The notes: generated from the sequence alone by a model not told the origin. Positions 37,135-46,861 are shown, counted from the first letter of the stretch. The stretch: DNA of 64,000 bases from Caldilineales bacterium (GCA_019695115.1 JAIBAP010000006.1:1-64000), one strand, 5' to 3'. Numbers and translations: made by a program.

Positions 37135-38370
37135 TCAGGGCAAAATTTCCCGGAATCGTCGCCGATAGTGAGCGGCGATGTGCGGCCAGCCGAAGCGGGT
37201 CTCGATCAGTTGGCGACTGGCCTGACCCATGCGTTGGGTGCGAGCGGGGTCGCGGGCAAGCTCCAGCATCGCCGCAGCCAGGGCCTGGGCATCGCCTTCG
37301 GGCGTGATCAGGCCGTTGACGCCCGGCTCCACCACCAGGGTGTTCCCGGCCGTATCACTGGCGATGATCGCTTTGCCGCAGGCCATAGCATCCAACACCG
37401 TCACACCCAAGCCGGTGGCCGGTTTGCGCACATTGGGCATCACCAGGGCGTCGCAGGCGTTGTAGTAGGCGGGCATTTGGTCGGTGGGGATGTTGCCCAC
37501 CCAGTGCAGGTTGGCCAGCCCCAACGTTTGGGCTAGTTCCTGCCACTCCTGCCAGAGGTCGCCCTCGCCGACGAGGATGGTGTGGCAATCTCGACCGGCC
37601 TCGCCCAGCCCGGCCAGGGCCTGCAACAGGATGTCGAAACCCTTCTTGTAAACCATGCGCCCCACCGCCAGGAAGACGACGGCGCCGGTGGGGATGCCCA
37701 GGCGTTGGCGGAGCGCAGCCACACCACTGGGGTCAGGCCGCAGCCGGTTGGGATCGACGCCATAGATGATCAATTCGAATTTGGCCGGGTTGGCGCCCAG
37801 TTCCTCCACGGCCACCTCGCGCAACACCTCGGCGTTGGCCGTGATCAACGATGCCTGTTCAAAAGCGAAGCGCACCATCCGCCGGAACAGGGGGTTCTGC
37901 CCGGCCACCAGGGCATCGCTGCCGGGGATGCTGACCACCAGCGGCAGGCCCAGGCGACGGCTGACGACGGCGGCGATGAAACCATTGGGCAAGGCCCAAT
38001 GGGCGTGTAACACTTCGAGTCGTTGTCGGCGGACGACCTGGAAAGTGGTCTGGATGCCGCGGGCGAAGAGCAGCGGGCTGAGGGCGTAGGTGTTCAGCCG
38101 CATGCGCACGTCGGCTTCCATCGTCCGCATGTAGCCCAGCTTGTGCGCACTCGCTGACCAGGCATAACGATAGAGGTGAAGCCTGGGATTGGCCCCGGCC
38201 AGGGCTTGCGGCTGATAGGCGGCGTCGAACGGCGCAATCACATGCACTTCGTCGCCTTGCCGGGCCAGTTCTTCGCACAGTTGCTGGATGAAATAGCCGG
38301 AGAAGTCGCCGTCGAAGCGCGGGTAGTTGTGGGTGAGGACGCCGAGACGCATATTCCACATTTCACTCAT
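37135..38370 (-). CDS. Glycosyltransferase family 4
   Basis: 411 aa, GT-B fold. The N-terminal half starts LGVLTHNYPRFDGDFSGYFI, with the acceptor-side Gly-rich loop. VGRMVYKKGFDILLQAL opens the donor half. KPATGLGVTVLDAMACGKAII contains the conserved E-x7-E region, but Gly/Val-Thr-Val-Leu-Asp replaces the usual E-G-x-G-x3-E, so the donor contact is modified. It starts inside the stop of the antiporter gene (ATGA overlap). Likely adds a hexose to a lipid-linked glycan. Confidence 0.85.
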   Translation of the reverse strand: MSEMWNMRLGVLTHNYPRFDGDFSGYFIQQLCEELARQGDEVHVIAPFDAAYQPQALAGANPRLHLYRYAWSASAHKLGYMRTMEADVRMRLNTYALSPLLFARGIQTTFQVVRRQRLEVLHAHWALPNGFIAAVVSRRLGLPLVVSIPGSDALVAGQNPLFRRMVRFAFEQASLITANAEVLREVAVEELGANPAKFELIIYGVDPNRLRPDPSGVAALRQRLGIPTGAVVFLAVGRMVYKKGFDILLQALAGLGEAGRDCHTILVGEGDLWQEWQELAQTLGLANLHWVGNIPTDQMPAYYNACDALVMPNVRKPATGLGVTVLDAMACGKAIIASDTAGNTLVVEPGVNGLITPEGDAQALAAAMLELARDPARTQRMGQASRQLIETRFGWPHIAAHYRRRFREILP

Positions 38371-39815
38371 AGTTCGAACTTTTCGACAACACTATCAAAA
38401 GATCCTTTGTCAGATAAGACTAATAACGTGTCATTATCTTGCAAAAAAGTCCCCCCGTTTGGCAACACAAAGTCGTTATCTCTGGCAATGAGAACTACAA
38501 GAAAGTTTTCAGGCAGTCCCAGCTGAAAAATGGCTTTGCCACTCATGCCAGAGTCAACCGGCACGGATATTTCTTTTAGTTCACTTTTCCACCCACCTAC
38601 AGGGACATACTCGATCGGATAAACCCGTTTCGGGACGATTGGTGCATCAACTCGCAGCCACCTGGCCATGCGCGGCAATGAAGTTCCCTGTAATAAGATG
38701 GAGGTTAACACAACAAAAAAGACTACATTGAAGATCAAATTCGCTTGTTGAACCTGGGCAAGCAATGGAAAGGTTGCCAGGATAATGGGGGCTGCCCCAC
38801 GCAGACCGACCCACGAAATGAAGATCTTTTCTCTCAGGTCGAGCGCGCTTGAGAAAAGGCTGACAAAAACGCTGATGGGGCGAGCGATCAACATCAAACA
38901 CCCGGCAATTAGCAAGCCAACACCTACGATTGGCACGAGGCGCGAAGGAAAAACAAGCAGGCCCAGCGTCAGGAACATGGTTATTTGCATAATCCATGCC
39001 AGGCCATCGTGAAAACGCAGAAGACTCTTGTGATGCAAGAAGTCTTGTTGTCCCAGAACAATAGCAGCCAAATAGACGGCCAAGAATCCACTACCGCCAA
39101 CCAAGTCCGCCAATCCAAAGGTCAGAAAAACTAGCGATAATGTCAGTACAGGATAAAGACCTTCATAACCAAGCTTTGAGCGATTGATTAAGAATGACAT
39201 TACCCTTCCCATAGCATATCCAACAATCGCGCCTACGAGCATTTGTTGGATGAACAAGCCGATAAGATCTAATACAGATGAATCCGGCAGTGTGATCAAC
39301 TGTATCAGGCCGATGGTAAGAAATATCGCCATTGGGTCATTGCTACCTGACTCAAGTTCGAGCAATGGTTTGAGTTTCCCCTTGAGACCGATGCCTTGCG
39401 AGCGTAGGACCGAAAATACAGCCGCTGCATCGGTAGATGAAACTATCGAGCCAAGTAGCATGCCTTCGAGGAAGGAAAAATCAAGAAGTATTATTGCGAA
39501 AAGCCCAACTACTACTGCGGTAATGAGAACTCCCAAAGTAGATAGAAGCAAACCCTCCTTGAGAACAGGGCGAACTTCCTTCCATTCTGTATCAAGCCCA
39601 CCTGAGAATAGGATTAGGACTAAGGCAATAATCCCTATGTATTGCGCAAGTGCAGGGTCATCAAAATAGATATCGCCAAAACCATCGGACCCGGCCAACA
39701 TTCCCAAGACGAGAAAAAGTAGGAGGGCGGGGACCCCAAAACGATCGGATATTTTGCTAACAAGCACACTTATCAGCAATAAGACGGAAGCGCCGATCAC
39801 TACATATTCGTTCAT
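38367..39815 (-). CDS. CPA1-type K+/H+ (or Na+/H+) antiporter, NhaP2-like
   Basis: 482 aa. Twelve or so helices (Na_H_Exchanger domain, residues 5-385), with VSSTDAAAVFSVLRSQG and ELESGSNDP as ion-pathway motifs. A C-terminal TrkA_C-like regulatory domain follows (ISVPVDSGMSGKAIFQL). This is the NhaP2/CvrA architecture. Its third-codon positions look clearly richer in A/T than those of its neighbours, hinting at acquisition by transfer. It is followed in the same direction by the GT4 gene. Confidence 0.88.
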   Translation of the reverse strand: MNEYVVIGASVLLLISVLVSKISDRFGVPALLLFLVLGMLAGSDGFGDIYFDDPALAQYIGIIALVLILFSGGLDTEWKEVRPVLKEGLLLSTLGVLITAVVVGLFAIILLDFSFLEGMLLGSIVSSTDAAAVFSVLRSQGIGLKGKLKPLLELESGSNDPMAIFLTIGLIQLITLPDSSVLDLIGLFIQQMLVGAIVGYAMGRVMSFLINRSKLGYEGLYPVLTLSLVFLTFGLADLVGGSGFLAVYLAAIVLGQQDFLHHKSLLRFHDGLAWIMQITMFLTLGLLVFPSRLVPIVGVGLLIAGCLMLIARPISVFVSLFSSALDLREKIFISWVGLRGAAPIILATFPLLAQVQQANLIFNVVFFVVLTSILLQGTSLPRMARWLRVDAPIVPKRVYPIEYVPVGGWKSELKEISVPVDSGMSGKAIFQLGLPENFLVVLIARDNDFVLPNGGTFLQDNDTLLVLSDKGSFDSVVEKFEL

Positions 39816-39860
39816 CGGGTATTCAAGTCAAGGGCGTGCGATAACGGTGCAAGGGGTGAG

Positions 39861-40859
39861 CTAACTTCCCAATCGGCTGACCTCCTGCTCTCCCAATTCA
39901 TTTGTCTCCTTGTCCACATGCCGGCCCATCTCTCGATCCACTTCTCCCAACCGTTCTTCCATCTCGCTCAGGCGGTCGCCCTGGGCGACGATGAGTTCGG
40001 CCAGGAAGCCGACCAGGAAGAAGAGTAGCCCGGCCAGGGCCAGGAAGAGGGCGGCCCAGAAGACCGGCCGTTTCTGCGTCTGTTCTTGGAAGAACCAGAG
40101 ATAGGTCAGGAAGAGGGTGGTGAAGCCGGCGATGGCGAAGGAGGTCAGGCCGAGGCCGCCGAAGAAGCGCATGGGCCGCGAGCTGAACGTGAGCAAGAAG
40201 CGGATGACGATGACATCGAGCAGCGAGATAGGGATGCGGCTGAAGCCAAAATGCGAGCGCCCGGCCTTGCGCGGATACCAGTTCGTCGGCGTCTCACCCA
40301 CCCGAAAACCCTGATCGGCGGCGATGTGGAGCAGGAAGCGGTGCCAGTCCGAGCGCAAGGGCGGCAAGGCGGCGATGACCTCGCGGCGAAAGCCCTTGAT
40401 CCAGTTGGCATCGTGGACGCGCACGGTGAACAGACGCCGGCTGACGACGTTGTAGATGCCGGAGGCGAGTTGTTTGCCGTCGTCGCGGCCCTGCCGCCAG
40501 CCCGAAACCACGTCGTAGCCCTCCAGCAGCTTGTGATAGAGCTTGGGCACATCCTCGGCCGGGTCCGATTCCAGGTCGGCGGGGAGGAAGAGGATGTAAT
40601 CGCCCTGGGCGGCGCGGAAGCCAGAGCGCAGGGCGGCGGTGAGGCCGCGGTTACGGCGGTGGCGGATGAGACGCAGCCAGGGATATGCGGCCTGCAGGCT
40701 CGCTGCCTGATCTCCCGTCCCATCCGTGCTGCCATCATCCACCAACACCAATTCGCCCGCCACCCCCAGGGCAGCAAAGGCCTGGGCCGTACGGGCGACT
40801 AATTCGTCGATGTTCTCGGCTTCGTTGTGGGCCGGGATGAGGACGGAGAGGGTGGGCAT
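39861..40859 (-). CDS. Glycosyltransferase family 2 with membrane tail (DPM1/GtrB-like)
   Basis: 332 aa. SVLIPAHNEAENIDEL starts the GT-A fold, VDDGSTDGT holds the donor Asp, and PADLESDP is the metal-site region. HDANWIKGFRRE is usual in this branch. Two helices near the C-terminus (about 230-255 and 265-290) anchor it, with a charged coiled-coil tail. Such enzymes make polyprenyl-phosphate sugars, the donors needed by GT-C proteins like those at 245-8389. Confidence 0.88.
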   Translation of the reverse strand: MPTLSVLIPAHNEAENIDELVARTAQAFAALGVAGELVLVDDGSTDGTGDQAASLQAAYPWLRLIRHRRNRGLTAALRSGFRAAQGDYILFLPADLESDPAEDVPKLYHKLLEGYDVVSGWRQGRDDGKQLASGIYNVVSRRLFTVRVHDANWIKGFRREVIAALPPLRSDWHRFLLHIAADQGFRVGETPTNWYPRKAGRSHFGFSRIPISLLDVIVIRFLLTFSSRPMRFFGGLGLTSFAIAGFTTLFLTYLWFFQEQTQKRPVFWAALFLALAGLLFFLVGFLAELIVAQGDRLSEMEERLGEVDREMGRHVDKETNELGEQEVSRLGS

Positions 40860-40877
40860 GGGGGGGCAGGGGGCAGT

Positions 40878-40956
40878 AGTCAGTGGGCAGTGTTGCGTGT
40901 TGCGTGTTGCGTGGGGCGTGGGGCGTGTTGCGTGTTGCGTGGGGCGTGTCGTTGGT
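40878..40956. repeat. 7-bp repeats (CGTGTTG and CGTGGGG types)
   Basis: TTGCGTG and GGGCGTG units alternate upstream of the GT2 gene. The rest of 40860-41046 contains nothing recognised. Confidence 0.8.
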
Positions 40957-41046
40957 TTACGTCTCAGGGTGGGGCGGGGGAGCGGCTTCGCCGGGAATGA
41001 AGGCCATCGTCAGGTCCAGGCCGGTTGCCCTGATGCGGGCGCCAGC

Positions 41047-42144
41047 CTAGAGGGCGGCCCGGATGGTGGCGACCACTTCATCCTGCTGCTCGTCGGTCAT
41101 TTCGGCGTAGAGCGGGAGGGTGAGGACGTCGCCGGCGGCCTGTTCGGAGATGGGGAAGCTGCCGGGTTCGAGTTCGAGGTGGCGGTAGGCTGGTTGCAGG
41201 TGGAGGGGGATGGGGTAGTGGACGCCGGCGCCGATCCCGGCGGCTTGCAGGGCCTTGAGCAGTTCGTCGCGCCTGGCGGTGCGGATGACGTAGCAGTGGT
41301 AAACCGGCTCGGTTTCGGCCAGGTGGTGGGGGGTGACAAGCGGTAAGTCGGCCAGCAGTTCATCGTAGCGGGCGGCCAGCCGGCGGCGACCGGCGTTCCA
41401 CTCGTCCAGATGCGGCAGTTTGGCCGACAAGATGGCGGCCTGGATGCCGTCGAGACGGTGGCCATAGCCCAGTTCGGCGTGTTCGTATTTGGTGGTGCGG
41501 CCGTGGTCGCGCAACGAGTGCACGCGCGCGGCCAGGTGGTCGTCGTCGGTGAGGACGGCGCCGCCATCGCCATAGCAGCCCAGGTTTTTGCTGGGGTAGA
41601 ACGAGAAGCAGGCGGCGTCGCCCAGGCTGCCGGCGCGCTTGCCTTTGTAGCGGCTGCCGTGGGCCTGGGCGGCGTCTTCGATCACCAACAGCTGGCGCCG
41701 TTTGGCGATGGCGTCGATGGCAGCCATGTCGGCGGGCTGGCCGAACAGATGCACAGGCATGATCGCCCTGGTGTAGGGCGTCAGGGCGGCTTCGATGCGG
41801 GCGGGGTCGATGTTGTAGGTGACGGGGTCGATGTCGACGAAGACGGGACGGGCGCCGGTCTGCGAGATGGCCTCGCCGGTGGCGAAGAAGGTGAAGGGGG
41901 TGGTGATGACCTCGTCGCCGGGGCCGATGCCGTAGCCGGCCAGGGTGAGGAAGAGGGCCGAGGTGCCGCTGGAAACGCCCAGCGCGTGTTTGACGCCGCA
42001 GTAGTCGGCGAAGGCTTGCTCGAAGTCCGACACTTCTTTGCCCATGATGAAGGCGGTGTTTTCGATCACGCGCGTGATGGCGGCGTCGATGGTCGGACGG
42101 ATGGTCTCGTATTGAGCTTTGAGATCGACAAGTTGAATGGACAT
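41047..42144 (-). CDS. DegT/DnrJ/EryC1/StrS aminotransferase
   Basis: 365 aa PLP enzyme that aminates keto-sugar nucleotides. CFSFYPSKNLGCYGDGGA contains the Schiff-base Lys. The start IQLVDLKAQYETIRPTID and DDAAQAHGSRYKG-type centre (here VIEDAAQAHGSRYKGK) are standard. The gene shares the strand with the nearby glycosyltransferases, so it probably makes an amino sugar for a surface glycan. The substrate is not readable from sequence. Confidence 0.92.
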   Translation of the reverse strand: MSIQLVDLKAQYETIRPTIDAAITRVIENTAFIMGKEVSDFEQAFADYCGVKHALGVSSGTSALFLTLAGYGIGPGDEVITTPFTFFATGEAISQTGARPVFVDIDPVTYNIDPARIEAALTPYTRAIMPVHLFGQPADMAAIDAIAKRRQLLVIEDAAQAHGSRYKGKRAGSLGDAACFSFYPSKNLGCYGDGGAVLTDDDHLAARVHSLRDHGRTTKYEHAELGYGHRLDGIQAAILSAKLPHLDEWNAGRRRLAARYDELLADLPLVTPHHLAETEPVYHCYVIRTARRDELLKALQAAGIGAGVHYPIPLHLQPAYRHLELEPGSFPISEQAAGDVLTLPLYAEMTDEQQDEVVATIRAAL

Positions 42145-42240
42145 GAAAAAACCTCGCGGTACAAATGAAGATGCTGCCCTGTCAGGAGCAGCATCTTGCA
42201 GAGAGCGGGCGCTGAATGCCGTTTTTTAGGGAGAGGGCGA

Positions 42241-43569
42241 CTATCCGGGCGCCGGGGCGGGGGCCAATCGGGAGGGAGGGCGTTCGTTCAGGCCGTCGAG
42301 CCGGCCCTCCAGGTCGGCGATCTTGCGCAGGTGGAAGTCGATCTCGTTTTGGAGGGAGAGCGGGACAGTGAGGCCGTAGTTGGCGGCCTGGACCTCGAGC
42401 CGCGCCAGATTGACACGGAATGTCTGCAATTGTTGCTGCCAGAAGGCCTTTTCTTGTTGGTGGCCGGTCGAAGCGACTTCCTTGACCAGTGAATCGGCGA
42501 TCTCGGCATCGTCGATGGGCAGGGAGTCGGCACGGGTTTGCAGCCATTGCGCAAAGAAGGTGTTGCCAATGCCAACCTGACCATCGCTGATGCGAGTATA
42601 CCCCAGGCGGGTGAGGGCGTAAAGATAGAGATGGGCGTCGGCAGGGCGCAGGTGGAGGGCCGCTGCCAGCCCGGCCTCGTCTCTGGCCCGGCCGGGGTCG
42701 TCGGAAGCCAGGTGCAGGAGGATGCAGCGTTCGCTTGGGGAGAGGTGTTTGTAGGTGATCTCCCAGAGGCCGTTCAGGGTGGCGTCGGTTTGCAGGTCGT
42801 GTTCGTCGGGATGGCGGAGGCTGTTGTTTTCTTGATAGAGCTTGCGGCACAGCCACTGGACGAGATAGGGGTGGTGGTTGGTATGATACTGGATGACGGC
42901 GAGGGTTTTGGCGTCGACATCGACGCGCTGGCCCTGCGATTGGCGGATGAGTGCCTCCGACTCCACCGGCTCCATCCCCGACAGGTTGCGGGGCGAGAAG
43001 TCCTGGAGGAACGAGGAGGTGAGCCAGTGCTGGGTGAGCGTCTGGATGCGGGAGAAGACTTTGGTCGAGGTGAGCACCACGCGCAGGTTCGGCTGGCGCT
43101 GGAAGACGAGACGCAGCCGCCGCAGGATCATGTCCTGATCTGCGCCGATGGTGAGCAGGGCCTCTGGCTCGTCGATGAGGAGCAGGATCTGGCGGTTGTG
43201 GGCGGCGGCGGCCAGCGAGACGGTCTGGAGGGCCTGGCGAAAGTCCTGGTTGGCGAGGGCGTTGACCTCGACGCCGATTTCGTGCAGGGCCGACGCCCGC
43301 TCCTCCAGGCTGTAGTTCAGTTCGCTGTTGAGGTCATCGGCGCTCTGGCAGGCTTGCATGTCCCAATAGAGGGGCACGAATTCGGGGCCGGCGTCGGCCA
43401 TGAGTTGGCGCAAGAGCGAGGTTTTGCCCACGCGCCGGGTGCCAACCACCCATAGCTGGCGGTTGGGGTCGTAGAGGAGGTTGAAGCGCAGGCCGATGTG
43501 GCCGTAGTAGGCGGCGCCATTGACCCAGCTGCCGACGACATAAGGGTTGTGATGGGGGGACAGGGGCAT
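42241..43569 (-). CDS. Stand-alone P-loop ATPase of the NPYV-G family
   Basis: 442 aa. HHNPYVVGSWVNGAAYYG is followed by VVGTRRVGKTSLLRQL (Walker A, residues 43-51) and ILLLIDEPEALL (Walker B). A winged-helix-like region (about 290-370) follows, with SPSERCILLHLASD. A C-terminal coiled coil (about 375-430) ends in a Pro/Ala tail. It looks like a STAND/AAA-like regulator (AAA_35 type). The ATG at 43569 has AGGAG upstream. It lies 56 bp after the propeller-NTPase gene, whose NTPase half has the same NPYV-G start, so the two are likely paralogues in one operon. Confidence 0.7.
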   Translation of the reverse strand: MPLSPHHNPYVVGSWVNGAAYYGHIGLRFNLLYDPNRQLWVVGTRRVGKTSLLRQLMADAGPEFVPLYWDMQACQSADDLNSELNYSLEERASALHEIGVEVNALANQDFRQALQTVSLAAAAHNRQILLLIDEPEALLTIGADQDMILRRLRLVFQRQPNLRVVLTSTKVFSRIQTLTQHWLTSSFLQDFSPRNLSGMEPVESEALIRQSQGQRVDVDAKTLAVIQYHTNHHPYLVQWLCRKLYQENNSLRHPDEHDLQTDATLNGLWEITYKHLSPSERCILLHLASDDPGRARDEAGLAAALHLRPADAHLYLYALTRLGYTRISDGQVGIGNTFFAQWLQTRADSLPIDDAEIADSLVKEVASTGHQQEKAFWQQQLQTFRVNLARLEVQAANYGLTVPLSLQNEIDFHLRKIADLEGRLDGLNERPPSRLAPAPAPG

Positions 43570-43625
43570 CGTGAGCACTCCTGGGGGTGTGGAGTGGCGG
43601 GGGAGATAGAGAGGGGAGGCTGGAA

Positions 43626-46600
43626 TCAGGTTTTTTCTGCTTGCATAATGCGTTCGTAGGCCCGCTGGACGTCGCTCATCTGGATGCGCTGACGTTTGTC
43701 GTCGAGCATGCAGTTGACGGCTTCGAGGCAGATCTGTTGGATGCGGTGCGGGCGGCCCTGGCTCTGGGCAAAGACATAGTGGATGGCGTCTTTGTCCCAG
43801 CGATAGAATTTGGTCACCGGCTCGCGCATCAGGCGTTCGGCTTCGGGGCGGTCGAAGGGGGGCATTTGCATCTCGATGAACATGTTGTACCACGGCGACT
43901 CGACCCGATCCCAGGCTTTGCTGATGTTGACGCCGGCAACGACGACGCCCACGTTTTGGGCAAAGGTGTCTTGCAGGATACGGCGGAACTGCTGTTGGGT
44001 CAGCGTGTTGTAGGTGTTCATGATGTCGGCTTCATCCAGCAGGAGGATGAGCCGCGGCTGTTGGCCGAAATGCTGGCGCAAGTGGTCGAGCAGGGTGCGC
44101 AGGTCGCGGCGGAAATGACGATCTTCGTAGGCTTCGCCGCTGTCGAGATGCGAGTAGAAGAGGTCCTGGCTGCTCGGCAGGTCGGGCAACTGGTGCTGCA
44201 CGGCATCGAGGGCGGCCTCCATCAGGCGGTGGAAAAACTGCGACTCCGGTGTGCCTTCGAGATCGACGAAGATGGGCAGGAAGCGGTAGCCGCCGTCCAC
44301 TTTGCCATCCAATCGCTGCAAAAGCTGGTAAAGCAGCGATGTCTTGCCGATGCGCCGTTCGCCGTGGATCATGACGCTGTTTTTGTGCAGCGTCGATTCG
44401 ATTTCGCGCAGGACTTGCGTCCGGCCATAGAACATCGTCTCTTCGCGGATCGGGCTGCCGGCGACATAGGGGTTGAAGCGACGTTCGACCGCGTGGCGCG
44501 TCATGGCTTGCCGCGCCAGGGTGCTCCAGACGGCATAGGCGCCCAGGGCGGCCAGGGCGCCCAGGATGGAGACGATCACGAAGACGATTTCTGCCCGCAC
44601 CTGACCGACAACAGGCAACTGAATCGTCAACGGACGGCGTTTCACGACCAGTTGCAGGTTGACGGGCGCCGAGTAGTTCAGCCCGCCATCGCGTCCCTGC
44701 ACCTCGAAGGTGTAGACGCCTTCGGGCAGAGGGGGATAGGTGACGAGCGGGCGGCGCGTGGGCTGCCAGTCGGCGTCGTAGCCGGCCAGCCGGTAGAGAT
44801 AGAATAGCTCTTCGGTAGCCGTCAGCAGGTCGCGGCCTTCCCATTCGATGCGGATGGCGGCGTCGGGCGAGGCCTCGGCCCGCTGGTCGATGGGTGCGAC
44901 GCCGTTGAGGGTGGTGACGCCGACGCTGGGCGGCGTGCGGTCGGGCGAGAACTGCGCCAGCCCTTCGGCAGCGGCCAGATAGAGGCCATCGTTGCCATCC
45001 GGATGCAAAGCCTTGACCCGGCCAATGTTCAACCCGTTGGCCACACTGAAGTTCTGCCAGGAGCGGCCATCGAACTGGCTGAGGCCGCTGACGGTGCCAA
45101 ACCAGACGCGCGAGCTGGCCGGATCGGCCCACACGGCGTCGAGGCCCGGCGCCAACAAGCCCTCGCGGGGGGTGAAGGTGGTCCAGACGCCATTCTTCAG
45201 CCTGCTGGCGCCCTCGCCCCAGACCGCAAACCACAGGCTCCCATCCTGGCCCTCAGAGACGGCGTTGACATCAAGCCCTGCCAGGCCATCCGCGGGCGTG
45301 AAGCTTTGCCAGGTCCCGTTTTCCAGCATGGATACGCCTGCTTCGGTCGTAACCCAAAGCCGGCCGCGGCTGTCGGCCAGCAAGTCCTGCACCTTGTCGG
45401 AGATCAACCCCTCCCCAGGGGTGACATGCTGCCAGTCGGCCCCGTCCCAACGATCGAGGCCGCGGCCATAGACGCCGAACCACATGGCTCCATCGGGCGT
45501 CTGCGTGATGGCGGAAACATTGTTGCCGCTGAGTCCGTCGTCGCTGGTCAGGCGATCGACCCGCCTGCTGCCGGGATCGACGCGGATGGCGCCGCCATTA
45601 CTAGCGCCGAACCACACGGCGCCGTCGGCATCGATGAAGGCGGTCTCGATGAAAGATAGGTTGGGAAAAGCAGGGAAACCGACATCCTGGGGATGCTGCC
45701 AGCGATTGTCGGCGAAGACATGGACGCCATCGCCGAAAGAACCGACCCACAAACGCCCCACCCCATCCTTGACGATGGCTTCGATGCGAGCGGTTGGGGC
45801 GCCATCTTGCCGGCGCCACAGGCGCCAGCTTTGGGGATCGAAGCGGGTGATGCCGGCGACCGTGCCAAACCAATAGACGCCGTCCTGGTCGCGGGAAATG
45901 CTGGTGACGAAATTGGCCGCCAGGCCATCCTCGATCGTGAACCTTTCCCAGGTCCCTGCGCGCCAGTGGGCGATGCCACCCCCGTTCTCGCCCACCCAGA
46001 GGTCGTCGTGATCGATCTCGACCAGGGCCAGGACGCTGCTACTCGGCAGATTATTTACTTCGTGTAGCCATTCGGCGCCGGTAGCGGACAGATGGGCGAT
46101 GCCCTCACCGTCGACGCTCACCCACAGGTCGCCATCCTGGCTTGGCGCCAGGACGCTGATGGTCGTCGTGATCGCCTGACCATTGTGCAAGAGGGGTTGG
46201 GACTGCCATGCCTGCCCATCCCAGCGGTAGAGTGACGAGCCGCCGGCCAGCCAGATGCGGTCTTGGCTGTCTACGGCCAGCGCTGAGATGGTGGCGGACG
46301 GGCTTGCCGCCATTTGCTCCCATGTCTGGCTCTGGCCGCGGCGACGAAAGAGGCCGGTGCTGCTGGCGGCGAGGAGGTCGCCGGCGCTGGTTTGGGCCAG
46401 AGCAACGAAGGCCGTCGCCGCCAGCCCGTCGTCTTCGCCCTGCAACGTCCAGGCTCCGTCGTGCAGTTGCGCCACCCCTCGCGCCGTCGTCGCCCAGAGG
46501 TCGCCCTGCCCATCCACCAACAGCGATTTCACCGCTCCCTGGGGCAGGCCCTCCGCCTGGCCAAACGACTGCCAGGCGCCATCGAAACGCAAAATGCCGC

Positions 46601-46802
46601 GATCGGTGCCAAACCAGAGCGCGGCATCGCCAGTCTGTGCGGATGAAAAGAACCAGTTGCCTATGGCGCCGTCGAACTGATCGAACGTGCGCCAGGCGTC
46701 GAGATAGCTTTGGGCTTGCGCCGAGCGGGATACAACCGCAATGCCCAGACAAACAGCCAAACAGAAAGCAAGGGAGAAAATGGGGGAAAAGTGCTTTCTC
46801 AT
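43626..46802 (-). CDS. Membrane sensor: 14-blade propeller + Y_Y_Y + TM + P-loop NTPase
   Basis: 1058 aa. Signal peptide (about 1-31, ending AQA), then about 14 Reg_prop blades to about residue 630 (ALWFGTDRGILRFDG, RLWVGSFGDGVHVF, SLWFAVWGEGASRL), enough for two seven-bladed propellers. A Y_Y_Y-like domain (about 650-735) and one membrane helix (about 742-765) follow. In hybrid two-component sensors a histidine kinase comes next. Here residues 774-1058 start NPYVAGSPIREETMFYGR and contain GERRIGKTSLLYQL (Walker A) and ILLLDEADIM (Walker B). No H-box was found. The propeller should sense a ligand outside and the NTPase act inside. The ATG at 46802 is chosen over an upstream TTG. Confidence 0.8.
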   Translation of the reverse strand: MRKHFSPIFSLAFCLAVCLGIAVVSRSAQAQSYLDAWRTFDQFDGAIGNWFFSSAQTGDAALWFGTDRGILRFDGAWQSFGQAEGLPQGAVKSLLVDGQGDLWATTARGVAQLHDGAWTLQGEDDGLAATAFVALAQTSAGDLLAASSTGLFRRRGQSQTWEQMAASPSATISALAVDSQDRIWLAGGSSLYRWDGQAWQSQPLLHNGQAITTTISVLAPSQDGDLWVSVDGEGIAHLSATGAEWLHEVNNLPSSSVLALVEIDHDDLWVGENGGGIAHWRAGTWERFTIEDGLAANFVTSISRDQDGVYWFGTVAGITRFDPQSWRLWRRQDGAPTARIEAIVKDGVGRLWVGSFGDGVHVFADNRWQHPQDVGFPAFPNLSFIETAFIDADGAVWFGASNGGAIRVDPGSRRVDRLTSDDGLSGNNVSAITQTPDGAMWFGVYGRGLDRWDGADWQHVTPGEGLISDKVQDLLADSRGRLWVTTEAGVSMLENGTWQSFTPADGLAGLDVNAVSEGQDGSLWFAVWGEGASRLKNGVWTTFTPREGLLAPGLDAVWADPASSRVWFGTVSGLSQFDGRSWQNFSVANGLNIGRVKALHPDGNDGLYLAAAEGLAQFSPDRTPPSVGVTTLNGVAPIDQRAEASPDAAIRIEWEGRDLLTATEELFYLYRLAGYDADWQPTRRPLVTYPPLPEGVYTFEVQGRDGGLNYSAPVNLQLVVKRRPLTIQLPVVGQVRAEIVFVIVSILGALAALGAYAVWSTLARQAMTRHAVERRFNPYVAGSPIREETMFYGRTQVLREIESTLHKNSVMIHGERRIGKTSLLYQLLQRLDGKVDGGYRFLPIFVDLEGTPESQFFHRLMEAALDAVQHQLPDLPSSQDLFYSHLDSGEAYEDRHFRRDLRTLLDHLRQHFGQQPRLILLLDEADIMNTYNTLTQQQFRRILQDTFAQNVGVVVAGVNISKAWDRVESPWYNMFIEMQMPPFDRPEAERLMREPVTKFYRWDKDAIHYVFAQSQGRPHRIQQICLEAVNCMLDDKRQRIQMSDVQRAYERIMQAEKT

Positions 46803-46837
46803 GAGTATGGTATTGGTTATCAAGCAAAGTCCCCAAA

Positions 46838-46861
46838 GGGTTGTGCTAACCTTTAGGGTCT
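46838..46861 (-). repeat. Imperfect CCCTAAAGGTT hairpin in leader
   Basis: On the minus strand CCCTAAAGGTT and AACCCTTTGGG can pair imperfectly around GAGCAC-like bases. It lies in the leader of the propeller-NTPase gene and is related to the hairpins at 21085 and 51780. Confidence 0.5.
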
